Origin: Chitinophaga hostae
GTDB lineage: Bacteria; Bacteroidota; Bacteroidia; Chitinophagales; Chitinophagaceae
Assembly (NCBI RefSeq): GCF_018224885.1
Contig: NZ_JAGTXB010000003.1
Location: 62,001-126,000, forward strand
Direction of reading: 5' to 3'
DNA length: 64,000 bases
Shown here: positions 15,729 through 23,772 of the stretch, piece by piece
How positions within the stretch are numbered: position 1 is the first letter of the stretch
How the letters are laid out: the number at the start of each line of letters is the position of its first letter
The notes under the pieces: generated by a model
Databases searched by the model: none
What the model saw: only the letters and a program-made list of their open reading frames with translations
What the model was told of the DNA's origin: nothing
Program-made: the position numbers and the translations under genes

Positions 15729-17070
15729 GATATTGCTGGTATTTGCAGGGTTAACGATTTCCACTATCCTCACCATGAGTATACTGGTGTACTATTTTGC
15801 AAACCAGCACTCATTCGAGGACTTCTACAAACGCCTGGAAATACGGGCCTATCTTACCGCCAAAGCCGCGCTGCCTTATTACGAATCCGACTCCGTTATC
15901 TACAATGAAATCCGCGAAGAACACCTGGAAACATTGCCCTCAGAAAAAGAATATTTCCTGAAGGTAGCCAACGATGGTACGGTACACCCCGACGAGCAGC
16001 TCCATCTCCCTAACTCCTTTTATGAACAGGTGCGGCTTGAAAGCAAGGCCACACACCGCGAAGGTAACCGCTTCTATGAGGGCGTGCTGTATAAAAGCAA
16101 ACAGGGACTTTATATCGTTATTGTATCCGCTATTAATAAATACAGCGACGAATACCTGGGTTGGCTGCGCAAAATACTGATCCTTTGCTCCGTGGCTTCC
16201 AGCGTAATACTGGTAGGCGCCGGCATCTTCTTCTCCAAATATATACTCAAACCCATCCGCCATATGATGGTGCAGGTAAAAAGTATCAGTTCACGGAACT
16301 TACACCTGCGGCTAAATGTAGACAACAGCGGCGATGAAATCAACGACCTCGCCGGTACCTTCAACAATATGCTCGACCGGCTGGAAACGGCATTTGAAAC
16401 ACAGAATAATTTTGTCAGCAACGCCTCCCATGAGCTGAGTACACCGCTCACCGCTATTATAGGCGAAGCGGAACTGGCCCTTAACAAAGAACGAACCGCT
16501 GAAAAATATATTTACTCCCTGAAAAATATCCTGCACGAAGCCGGCAGGCTGGAACATATTACCAAAAGCCTGCTGCACCTGGCGCAAACCGGCTTTGATG
16601 GTAAGAAACAGGAATGGCAACAGCTGCGCAGCGATGAATTGTTATTTACCGTAAAACATACCATCGATAAACTTCACCCGGGTAATAAAGTGGAAATAGA
16701 TTATAGTCTTTTTCCGGAAGAAGAAGAAAAACTGGTGATACCGGGTAACGAACAGCTCCTGGAACTCGCGCTCAGCAACATTGTGATCAATGCCGTAAAG
16801 TATTCCAATAACCAACCGGTATCGATTGCCCTCGCTGCTACCGCCAAAAAAAATATTATTATCGTGAAGGACCAGGGCATTGGAATTCCTCCCGAAGACC
16901 TTCCCTACATCTTCTCCCCTTTCTTCCGCGCCTCTAATACCGCCCGCTTTAAAGGCTATGGTATCGGGTTGCCACTGGCCATGAATATTATCCGTATGCA
17001 TAAAGGAGACATCATTGTAAACAGCCAGGTAAACCACGGAACCGAGATCAGGGTGGAGTTACCACTGTAG
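15712..17070 (+). CDS. Sensor histidine kinase (HAMP, class I)
   Basis: This 452-residue inner-membrane kinase has TM1 (about 5-28), a periplasmic sensor region of about 125 residues, TM2 (about 153-175), HAMP (about 173-225), HisKA with phospho-acceptor H240 (NASHELSTPLTAII), and an HATPase domain with the N box (NIVINAVKYS), G1 box (DQGIGIP), F box (YIFSPFFRAS) and G2 box (GYGIGLPLA). It is the partner of the overlapping response regulator. The periplasmic ligand is unknown. The architecture resembles the heavy-metal or envelope-stress type sensors of the Bacteroidota. Confidence 0.95.
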   Translation: MKIRTKILLVFAGLTISTILTMSILVYYFANQHSFEDFYKRLEIRAYLTAKAALPYYESDSVIYNEIREEHLETLPSEKEYFLKVANDGTVHPDEQLHLPNSFYEQVRLESKATHREGNRFYEGVLYKSKQGLYIVIVSAINKYSDEYLGWLRKILILCSVASSVILVGAGIFFSKYILKPIRHMMVQVKSISSRNLHLRLNVDNSGDEINDLAGTFNNMLDRLETAFETQNNFVSNASHELSTPLTAIIGEAELALNKERTAEKYIYSLKNILHEAGRLEHITKSLLHLAQTGFDGKKQEWQQLRSDELLFTVKHTIDKLHPGNKVEIDYSLFPEEEEKLVIPGNEQLLELALSNIVINAVKYSNNQPVSIALAATAKKNIIIVKDQGIGIPPEDLPYIFSPFFRASNTARFKGYGIGLPLAMNIIRMHKGDIIVNSQVNHGTEIRVELPL

Positions 17071-17150
17071 CGATTGCTTTCTTACCAAATTCTTACCACA
17101 TTCTTACTACCTTTTAACCCCGCTCTTACTGGTTACTTATCTGGCAGCAA

Positions 17151-17158
17151 TAATTTTG
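17151..17158 (+). promoter_or_regulatory. -7 box of the UspA-like gene
   Basis: TAATTTTG is a perfect TAnnTTTG lying 21 nt before the ATG at 17180. No clear TTG is present at the -33 position. Confidence 0.45.
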
Positions 17159-17179
17159 TTGTTATAAAAGATACCAGAT

Positions 17180-17665
17180 ATGAAAAATATACTCATACCA
17201 ACAGACTTTTCTCTCCGCTCTCTCAGTTATGTGCACAACATCATTGCACAACATCCGTATGAGCCGGTTAATATTATATTGATGCACGCATTGCAGATGC
17301 CGGATTCATTATTTGACCTGATCACCTACACCCGCAACAGCAGGCACCTGGAACTGATATCAAACGATTTCCAGGATGGATGCGAAATTATCCGCAACAA
17401 GTATTCTACCGCTATTAACCAGCTGAGAATTGAATTCTTTCATGGCAGCACCCGTGCCGCGCTGCGCAACTTCCTGCTGGCACAGAACATAGACCTGATC
17501 ATTCAACCCGCCGATCATGAATACAACGCTCCTTCCAAAAGAAGTTACGATCCGGAAAAACTGATCAGCAAATGCAACTATCCCAAAATGAAAATACAGC
17601 TACAGCGGAGGAAGTTTACTGCAGACAAATCCACCATATCCGCACTTTTGCAGGCCACAGAATAA
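17180..17665 (+). CDS. Universal stress protein (UspA)-like domain protein
   Basis: This 161-residue cytoplasmic protein begins MKNILIPTDFSLRSL, the beta-1 and loop of the UspA fold, followed by an alternating alpha/beta pattern (NIILMHAL; IDLIIQPADHEY). The ATP-binding glycine motif G-x2-G-x9-G-S/T of nucleotide-binding Usps is not visible, so it may not bind ATP. At 161 residues it is a single-domain member with a basic C-terminal tail. It lies 109 nt after the kinase gene and 10 nt before the bestrophin-like gene, with which it is probably co-transcribed. Confidence 0.7.
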   Translation: MKNILIPTDFSLRSLSYVHNIIAQHPYEPVNIILMHALQMPDSLFDLITYTRNSRHLELISNDFQDGCEIIRNKYSTAINQLRIEFFHGSTRAALRNFLLAQNIDLIIQPADHEYNAPSKRSYDPEKLISKCNYPKMKIQLQRRKFTADKSTISALLQATE

Positions 17666-17675
17666 AAGCAATTTT

Positions 17676-18590
17676 ATGCTACTAAAGAAAAATATCCCCT
17701 TAAAATATGTATTTGGTAAAATCAGGGTCGAGATATTATTGGTGACCATCTATTCACTATCTATCAACATTCTCTATTACCAATATGATTTCACCAACAT
17801 GGTGATCCCCATTTCAGTGCCTATGGTACTGGGAACAGTACTATCGTTACTGCTCGCGTTCCGCTCCAACCAGGCTTATGACCGCTGGTGGGAAGCCAGA
17901 ACCATATGGGGGGCCATTGTAAATGATTCACGCTCACTGACAAGACAGGTATTAAGCTTGATGGATGCAACTTATCAGTCGGAAGACCTGACTCTTTTCC
18001 AGGAGCGTTTTGTAAAGCGACAGGCAGCGTGGTGCCATAGTTTGGGACAATCGCTACGAAAGACAGATCCGCTCAAAGGTTTAGACAGGTTATTATCACG
18101 ACGGGAACTAAGCTATGTGATGAAGTATGATAACGTGCCTGCTGCCTTGTTGCTCTTACATGGAAAAGACCTGAAATATGCATTGGATCAGGGTTGGATT
18201 AATCAATACCAGCAGGTAGCGCTGGATCAGACACTGTCCCGCCTCTGCGATTCCATGGGCAAATGTGAACGTATCAAAAACACCGTGTTTCCGGCTACAT
18301 ATAGCCTGTATACACATTTCACCGTGATCTTTTTTATACTGTTATTGCCGTTTGCTTTGATAGATGTGCTGGGCTTTATGGAAATACCTTTAGTGGTAGC
18401 CATTGCCTCCTCTTTCCTGCTGATCGAAAAAATGGCGATCAACCTGCAGGATCCGTTTGAAAATAAACCTACAGATACACCGGTAACGACCATCGCCCGG
18501 AATATTGAAAAAGATCTGCGGCAAATGTTACAGGAACAATACAGTGCACCCGAAGAAGCAGTGGAAACACCCGCCTACTATATATTGTAA
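17676..18590 (+). CDS. Bestrophin-family (RFP-TM) ion channel
   Basis: This 304-residue membrane protein matches bacterial bestrophin-like channels: an N-terminal amphipathic segment, TM helices near residues 20-38 and 45-63, the conserved AFRSNQAYDRWWEARTIWG segment around residue 66, and two further helices near 210-250 (TVIFFILLLPFALIDVL; PLVVAIASSFLLIEKMA), followed by DPFENKPTDTP. The DPF(E/G) motif after the last helix is diagnostic. Prokaryotic homologues form pentamers and conduct cations or anions depending on the species. It follows a UspA-like gene and a two-component system, suggesting a role in ion homeostasis under stress. Confidence 0.92.
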   Translation: MLLKKNIPLKYVFGKIRVEILLVTIYSLSINILYYQYDFTNMVIPISVPMVLGTVLSLLLAFRSNQAYDRWWEARTIWGAIVNDSRSLTRQVLSLMDATYQSEDLTLFQERFVKRQAAWCHSLGQSLRKTDPLKGLDRLLSRRELSYVMKYDNVPAALLLLHGKDLKYALDQGWINQYQQVALDQTLSRLCDSMGKCERIKNTVFPATYSLYTHFTVIFFILLLPFALIDVLGFMEIPLVVAIASSFLLIEKMAINLQDPFENKPTDTPVTTIARNIEKDLRQMLQEQYSAPEEAVETPAYYIL

Positions 18591-18592
18591 AG

Positions 18593-18823
18593 CGGTTAGC
18601 TATTAGCTTTTAGCTTTTAGATAGTGTTTTGTTAGTTGGAATTAGAGGCGGTTAGCTATTAGCTTTTAGCTTTTAGCTTTTAGCTTTTAGACGGTGTTTT
18701 GTTAGTTGGAATTAGAGGCGGTTAGCTTTTAGCTTTTAGACGGTGTTTTGTCAGTTAGAGTTAGAGTTAGATTGAATTTTATTTTTGTGTTAGGCTAACG
18801 GCTAATAGCTAATAGCTAAAAGC
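18593..18823. repeat. Heptad-based repeat array with an inverted end
   Basis: Three consecutive units begin at 18593, 18649 and 18719. Each reads GCGGTTAGC plus a variable number of 7-nt AGCTTTT steps, then a block of GTGTTTTGTTAGTTGGAATT type. Unit lengths of 56 and 70 nt differ by two heptads. The array ends in an inverted copy (GCTAACGGCTAATAGCTAAT, 18793-18812, then AGCTAAAAGCT), so the whole can fold back on itself. It follows the bestrophin gene and precedes a strong terminator. The same words occur singly at 14962 and, inverted, near 31892. Confidence 0.85.
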
Positions 18824-18828
18824 TGCCA

Positions 18829-18858
18829 TGCTCCGGTATCCACCGGAGCATTTTTTTT
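18829..18858 (+). terminator. Strong intrinsic terminator
   Basis: A perfect 9-bp stem TGCTCCGGT / ACCGGAGCA with loop ATCC is followed by eight T residues (18851-18858). It closes the rightward UspA-bestrophin transcript. Because it touches the stop of the leftward TPR gene (18857), the stem may also stabilise that mRNA end. Confidence 0.9.
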
Positions 18859-19597
18859 ACATCCCTGCCAGTTCTTTCTTTGATAACCATACCCATTTGC
18901 GGATAGTGCGGCGGATATACCTGGGATGCAGGTCTATTTCTTCGCTGGTATGGCGGAATTGTGCTTTTGCTTCTTCCGTTCTGTTTTGTTTTTTCAGGAG
19001 CAATCCGTAGTAGTACATGGCTTCCAGGGAATGATGCACCTGTATCACTTTTTGATAGGCGGCTTCCGCCCGTTCATTTTGCCCGGTATGTTCCAGCGCC
19101 TGCGCATACAGTAATTCATCTTCCGCCTTGCTCATTCTTACTCCTTTCGAGGCATTTACCTTATCAAAATTAGCGAGACATGCTGCATAGTTGCCATTCA
19201 GAAATTGCAGGCGGGCAAGCTGCAGCAGTATACCCGGATCCTTTGAAAAAGCGTTGGCACATTCCTGTGTGAGTGCGATGGCTTTATCGTATTGCTTTTG
19301 CTGCGCATAGGCATCTGCCAGTTGCAGCTTGTTGGTAACCGTATCAGACATGCGCACTTTCCGTTCCCACTCTTTGATACGGCCATTGGGCCAGAAGGTA
19401 CGCATCAGGTTTTCACCCAACGTGCCGGTGTTAATATCCGGTAATATTTCCCTGACAATATAAACCACTGTACCTATCAACGGGATAAATAAAATAAAAA
19501 ACAGGTATTCTCTCCTGCCTGATTTCAGCGCATGAATCACACATATAATCTGCAGTATAATAACAAGATAATAATAGTCGCTCCAGAAAGGAAACAT
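18857..19597 (-). CDS. TPR-repeat membrane protein
   Basis: This 246-residue protein has two N-terminal transmembrane helices (about 6-25 and 31-50; LVIILQIICVIHAL and YLFFILFIPLIGTVVYIV), a short linker with RTFWPNGRIKEWERKVRMSD, then TPR-like helix pairs (about 90-225; LADAYAQQKQYDKAIALTQE, LLYAQALEHTGQNERAEAAY, YYYGLLLKKQNRTEEAKAQF). It is probably a membrane-tethered scaffold exposing TPRs to the cytoplasm or periplasm. It is a single gene, divergent from the TIGR02117-like gene at 19687. No partner can be named. Confidence 0.88.
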   Translation of the reverse strand: MFPFWSDYYYLVIILQIICVIHALKSGRREYLFFILFIPLIGTVVYIVREILPDINTGTLGENLMRTFWPNGRIKEWERKVRMSDTVTNKLQLADAYAQQKQYDKAIALTQECANAFSKDPGILLQLARLQFLNGNYAACLANFDKVNASKGVRMSKAEDELLYAQALEHTGQNERAEAAYQKVIQVHHSLEAMYYYGLLLKKQNRTEEAKAQFRHTSEEIDLHPRYIRRTIRKWVWLSKKELAGM

Positions 19598-19686
19598 AAC
19601 AATGCCCTCAACCAGGGTTAAAAAACTGGTTGGATCGCAAAATAAGAAAATATCCTAATTTGTGATATTCATTAAAAGCAGCTGCG

Positions 19687-20364
19687 TTGAAGAAATTGTT
19701 AAAGATCATAGGATATACCATGTTGGGTGTTCTGCTATTCACGGGCATATACCTGTTATCAGCGTATACCCTTTCCCGTATGAGTACCAGCCGGGAAGAA
19801 GTAAACGATGCCGACATCACCATTTATATTCTTACCAATGGTGTGCATACTGATCTGGTGGTGCCGGTACGCAACACGCAAATAGACTGGAGTACCCGTA
19901 TTCCTTTCCACTATACCGCAGGCAATGACACTACCGCTACCTTACTGGCCTTTGGCTGGGGTGATAAAGGCTTTTACCTGGAAACGCCCACCTGGAATGA
20001 CCTGAAAGCCAGTACCGCTTTCAAGGCGGCGTTTAATCTCAGTGCCTCGGCTATTCACGCCACCTATTATCGCAGCTTAGCTGAAAGTGAAAGCTGCCGG
20101 GCCATCCTCATCAATAAAGCACAATACGCCAGGCTCATTGCCTATATTAACAATAGCTTCCGGACGGGCCCCGATGGCATGCCTGTAAATATAGTTACCC
20201 ACGCCAACTATGATAACAACGACGCCTTTTATGAAGGCAGGGGCAGTTATAACCTGTTTCATACCTGCAATACCTGGGCAAACAACGGGTTAAAAAGTTG
20301 TGGCCAGAAGGCTTGCCGGTGGACCATTTTTGATACCGGCATTTTTTATCAGTACCGGCGTTAG
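19687..20364 (+). CDS. TIGR02117/DUF2459-like protein
   Basis: This 225-residue protein has one N-terminal membrane anchor (about 5-25). The remainder carries the features of the TIGR02117 family (often found near urease regions in other bacteria): ITIYILTNGVHTDLVVPV, FGWGDKGFYLETPTW, a DLKASTAFKAAF segment and FHTCNTWANNGLK with a conserved Cys-Asn-Thr-Trp. The start is TTG at 19687, giving (M)KKLLKIIGY; no ATG fits upstream. The function of the family is unknown; the conserved His and Cys suggest an NlpC/P60-like or peptidase-like fold, which is only a guess. No urease genes are near here. Confidence 0.82.
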   Translation: MKKLLKIIGYTMLGVLLFTGIYLLSAYTLSRMSTSREEVNDADITIYILTNGVHTDLVVPVRNTQIDWSTRIPFHYTAGNDTTATLLAFGWGDKGFYLETPTWNDLKASTAFKAAFNLSASAIHATYYRSLAESESCRAILINKAQYARLIAYINNSFRTGPDGMPVNIVTHANYDNNDAFYEGRGSYNLFHTCNTWANNGLKSCGQKACRWTIFDTGIFYQYRR

Positions 20365-20684
20365 CGTGGAGCTCGCCCCCATCCCTTTTTCACTCATCAA
20401 AGTAATATAATACGTTACATATTAGTTGTTTATTAATGTAACGGAAGCGCCCCAAAGGGGTTAATATTAAATAAAGATTGTCTATCTTAACGTCTGGAAA
20501 CAGACGAACTTATCTTGCTAAACAGAAGACCTCCGACAGGCATATTGTGTATCGCAAAGTGTACCCTAAAATCAACCAAGGCAACTTGTAGTGATAGCAA
20601 ATGTTTTCAGTGAAATTTTTCCATGTATATTTATTATAGTATCTTATTTATCCGAATGCTTAGTAACCCTCGTAATAATCGTTT
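20365..20684. other. Structured gene-free leader region before the hybrid kinase
   Basis: The 320-nt gap holds an inverted repeat CGTTACAT / ATGTAACG (20413-20420 and 20436-20443) with a 15-nt AT-rich spacer, a small CCCC-AAA-GGGG stem (20450-20460), and a perfect 6-bp hairpin CGTCTG-GAAA-CAGACG with a GNRA-type loop (20491-20506). No conserved small frame is visible. It could hold the promoter, an operator and a structured 5' leader of the kinase gene. Confidence 0.5.
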
Positions 20685-22451
20685 ATGAAACCTGATAACC
20701 GTACAACTGCTTACGCATTGAAAGACATACTGCTGACCCCTCTATATGCAGGCACAGAAGGACTGGTAAAACCGGAAGAAAAACGTCCTGTCGTCATTGT
20801 AAATGGGGTAGCTTTATTAATGATTTCGCTGGTACTGGGCGTTGGATCCTATTTTTACCTGCTAAAAAACTCTATATTCTTCCTGGTAGGTGTTCCGTTG
20901 GAAGTACTTTGCTTTTCTGCAGTTCTCAGGTTAAATTATTTAAAGAGATATTTTCAGGCTACCTTATTTATGCTTGTCATCAATGTGCTGTATGTTACTT
21001 ACTGGAGCATTGTGTTGGGCGCAGGGATATCAACAGAAATGCTGATGGTATTTGTTTCCCTGATTGTATTTCATTTAAGCGGATCTTTATTCCTGCAAAA
21101 AGAGCGGGGACTGATATATGGATGTTTGGCGGTATCCGTTTTATTGATGGCGGGTGTATTGGTAAATGCATATTATCACCTGGTTAAGCCGCTTGATTTA
21201 AATCCGGCGATTGCGCTTACCATGAGGGGATATACAACCGCTGCGTTGTTTATGTTGATTGTATTTGTGATGTCGACCTATGTGGCACAAATCAGGTACC
21301 TGCTGATGTCGGAAAGAAAGCTGAAGGAGATTTCAGAGCGCAAAAGTATTTTCCTGAGAGAAACATTTCATGAATTAAGAACCCCGCTGAATGCCATATT
21401 TGGTAATGCGCAATTATTTGAAAGAAGAAAAGATGAATATACCGAGTCTGAACAGCTGGAAATAGAGCAATTATTTTCTTCCTGTTATTTGGCGCGCAAC
21501 CTGGTCAACAACGTGCTTGACATGTCGCGCATCGATTCCGGCAAATTCTACAATGTTATTAAAGAGCCGGTTAATCTGAATGAGTGTGTGGCGCATTGCA
21601 TTTCCATGAACAGCTATATTGCAGGTTCCAGGGGTATTACCATCAAAAATGCATTCGACGAGCAGCTGCCTGCTATCATTAACAGTGATAAATTAATCCT
21701 GACGAAGATTATTAACAATGTATTGTCTAATGCGGTAAAATTTGCTTCCGGCGATAGCCAGGTAGTTTTTACTTCCATTAAAAAAGAGGACCGCCTCATT
21801 TTCAAAATTCAAAACCGGGGTGTTATCGACAGCAACATCGGCAATAACCTGTTTGATCCTTTTGTTTCCGGCCGGAACCAGTTTGTAGAAGGCACCGGGC
21901 TTGGGCTTGGCATCACCAAACACCTGGTGGAGCTCTTTAACGGTACTATTCAGCTTGATCCGGAAGCATCGCGCTTACATACTACCATTGTGATAGACCT
22001 GCCACTGGAAACTACCGCAGGAAAAGTACAGGAACAGGCCAATAAGCAGTTCAGAAAAAATTGTTTTTCCGGTTCTTCTGCGCTGGTCATTGAAGATGAA
22101 CTGCTGAGTGCTACACTGCTCACAAAAATACTAACGGAAATGGGCATACGCCCTGTGCTGTGTGCCGATTGGGAAAGCGCTGCTGCATCCATTAAACTGG
22201 AGAAACCGGATGTGATCATCTCCGATCTGAATATTCCCGGTATGTGTGGCAAAGAGCTGATTCAACAAATACGCAATAACACCGAACTAAAGAGCATTCC
22301 TGTACTGATAGTATCAGGAGATGCCTTTAGTTCGGTGAAGGAAGAAATGCTGGCGGCCGGCGCAGACGCGTTTATCGCCAAACCGGTCCACTTCAGGGAA
22401 TTGCACCTGGAATTGTCCAGGCACTTACCTCAACATCACGCACTTTTGTAA
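20685..22451 (+). CDS. Hybrid sensor histidine kinase/response regulator
   Basis: This 588-residue protein has about six transmembrane helices in residues 38-205 (a 5TM/MASE-like sensor module with no large periplasmic domain), HisKA with H229 (ETFHELRTPLNAIFGNAQ), an HATPase domain (N box NNVLSNAVKF with N349; G2 box GTGLGLG near 403-409), and a C-terminal receiver (about 465-585; E470-D471-E472, phospho-acceptor D514 in DLNIPGM, K near 562). The G1 box reads N377-R-G in place of D-x-G, which is unusual. No DNA-binding output domain is present, so it should hand its phosphate to another regulator. It overlaps the convergent terpene synthase gene by 16 nt. Confidence 0.92.
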   Translation: MKPDNRTTAYALKDILLTPLYAGTEGLVKPEEKRPVVIVNGVALLMISLVLGVGSYFYLLKNSIFFLVGVPLEVLCFSAVLRLNYLKRYFQATLFMLVINVLYVTYWSIVLGAGISTEMLMVFVSLIVFHLSGSLFLQKERGLIYGCLAVSVLLMAGVLVNAYYHLVKPLDLNPAIALTMRGYTTAALFMLIVFVMSTYVAQIRYLLMSERKLKEISERKSIFLRETFHELRTPLNAIFGNAQLFERRKDEYTESEQLEIEQLFSSCYLARNLVNNVLDMSRIDSGKFYNVIKEPVNLNECVAHCISMNSYIAGSRGITIKNAFDEQLPAIINSDKLILTKIINNVLSNAVKFASGDSQVVFTSIKKEDRLIFKIQNRGVIDSNIGNNLFDPFVSGRNQFVEGTGLGLGITKHLVELFNGTIQLDPEASRLHTTIVIDLPLETTAGKVQEQANKQFRKNCFSGSSALVIEDELLSATLLTKILTEMGIRPVLCADWESAAASIKLEKPDVIISDLNIPGMCGKELIQQIRNNTELKSIPVLIVSGDAFSSVKEEMLAAGADAFIAKPVHFRELHLELSRHLPQHHALL

Positions 22452-23380
22452 CGGCCGGTATCAATTATTGCCCAGTCGTCGTAGCCTCGTACCATGGTAT
22501 ACAATCCCTGTATATAGCGGTCCAGCTGCTCATTGATGCTTTTGCTCCAGTAGGGTATTTTACTCATGCATTGATCCAGCTTCAGCAGGTAATCGTCGTG
22601 GTAATCCGCCACATACTGAACTGCAGCCTCATAAGGCATCTGCAGTTCCCTTTGCGCGATGAATATTAAGTTGAACCCGATCGTTTCGAGTTTCCTTTCA
22701 CGTTCTGCCGAGTGCAGGTCGTTCGAGAAACAACCCAGCAAATTCAGGATCAGTTCTATTTCTTTGACGGTTTCATGCTCATAAACTTCTGCCGGCAGGC
22801 TAAATCTTTCAAAAATAGCTACCAGTGGAAACATAATGTAAAAACCTCCGAAAGGACGCATTTCAAAATATTTCCTGATCGACGGCACATATTTATTTAA
22901 CTGCATGTCGATTTCAAAAAAGCATTCTTTCAGATAATCGATCATGTGGCCGCAAAACTGCCGGTACAGGAAAGGTGAACTGATGGCCCGGAAACGGTCC
23001 AGTACATTTACAAGGCCATTACTTAGTTTATTTTCGGAAGGCTCCCGCTTGTCTTCCAGGATATCAATGAATTCATATAACATCGCTTTCATCGCTACAG
23101 CAGCTTCTGCGCCATCAGAGCCTCTGTCGCAGGTATCATCTACCGTAAATAACCAGGTGAGCAGGTCACCCGCCAGGCAAAGCTGTTTAAAATCCGCGTT
23201 GGGGTATTCCCTGGCGGCCTGTAACCCAAACTGGGCCTTGGTGTACCAGCCCATAGGCTTGAACTGGGGAGCTAAATCAAATTTTTGTACCCAACGTAAA
23301 GTGTTTCTTTGTACTTCGTCAGAGAATGCATTGATGGCAGAATTGCCTGGTAACGTACAGGCGTACACATTGTTTGACAT
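22436..23380 (-). CDS. Class I terpene synthase
   Basis: This 314-residue cytoplasmic enzyme cyclises a prenyl diphosphate with Mg2+. It has the aspartate-rich motif D81-D-T-C-D85, the NSE triad N219-D-L-H-S223-A-E-R-E227, the pyrophosphate-sensing Arg at R174 (45 residues before the triad) with GG following, and the C-terminal RY pair R310-Y311. This full set marks bacterial class I mono-, sesqui- or diterpene cyclases; Chitinophaga species are known to carry several. The product cannot be predicted by eye. There is no prenyltransferase or P450 next to it, so it is a stand-alone biosynthetic gene. Confidence 0.93.
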   Translation of the reverse strand: MSNNVYACTLPGNSAINAFSDEVQRNTLRWVQKFDLAPQFKPMGWYTKAQFGLQAAREYPNADFKQLCLAGDLLTWLFTVDDTCDRGSDGAEAAVAMKAMLYEFIDILEDKREPSENKLSNGLVNVLDRFRAISSPFLYRQFCGHMIDYLKECFFEIDMQLNKYVPSIRKYFEMRPFGGFYIMFPLVAIFERFSLPAEVYEHETVKEIELILNLLGCFSNDLHSAERERKLETIGFNLIFIAQRELQMPYEAAVQYVADYHDDYLLKLDQCMSKIPYWSKSINEQLDRYIQGLYTMVRGYDDWAIIDTGRYKSA

Positions 23381-23772
23381 GACTGTGAGTTTTTATTGTT
23401 AAGAAAAAGGGACTGCAAGTAATATTCGGTATAGGAATTTCGCGTCTACATAAAAAAGTGATAAAAATGCGCTGGCATATATGATATAATAATTTTATAT
23501 CTTGGTGAGTCCTTTAAGGTATGCGTGGGAATACTGTCTCTATGCGCTACAATCTAAAAAAACTTGACTAAAATGGACAAACTATTTTTTAGGTGACACC
23601 CGGTATTCCGTTTATTTTTATAGAAGGAGCAGCCAGCTGCATTATTATTACAGCCGGTACATAATGGGGCGCAGTAGTATTGGCCAGGCAGCATCCTGAC
23701 AAGCCTGTTCATCTGCCACAAACGTGTTATCTGTGGAAAACGGAGAGGAAATGGAGGGAAATGGGAGCCGTA
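23381..23772. other. Gene-free stretch between terpene synthase and reductase genes
   Basis: These 392 nt are the upstream region of the terpene synthase and the 3' side of the reductase gene, both on the minus strand. The segment 23455-23505 is very AT-rich. I see no perfect -7 box, repeat or credible small gene. Confidence 0.5.

Noticed and set aside
18593..18823. CRISPR-like array
   Set aside because: Repeats vary in length by 7 nt steps, there are no unique spacers and no cas genes, and an inverted copy closes the array.
20491..20506. Known riboswitch in the kinase leader
   Set aside because: Only short stems are visible and none of the consensus cores of common riboswitches can be recognised; kept as an unexplained structure only.
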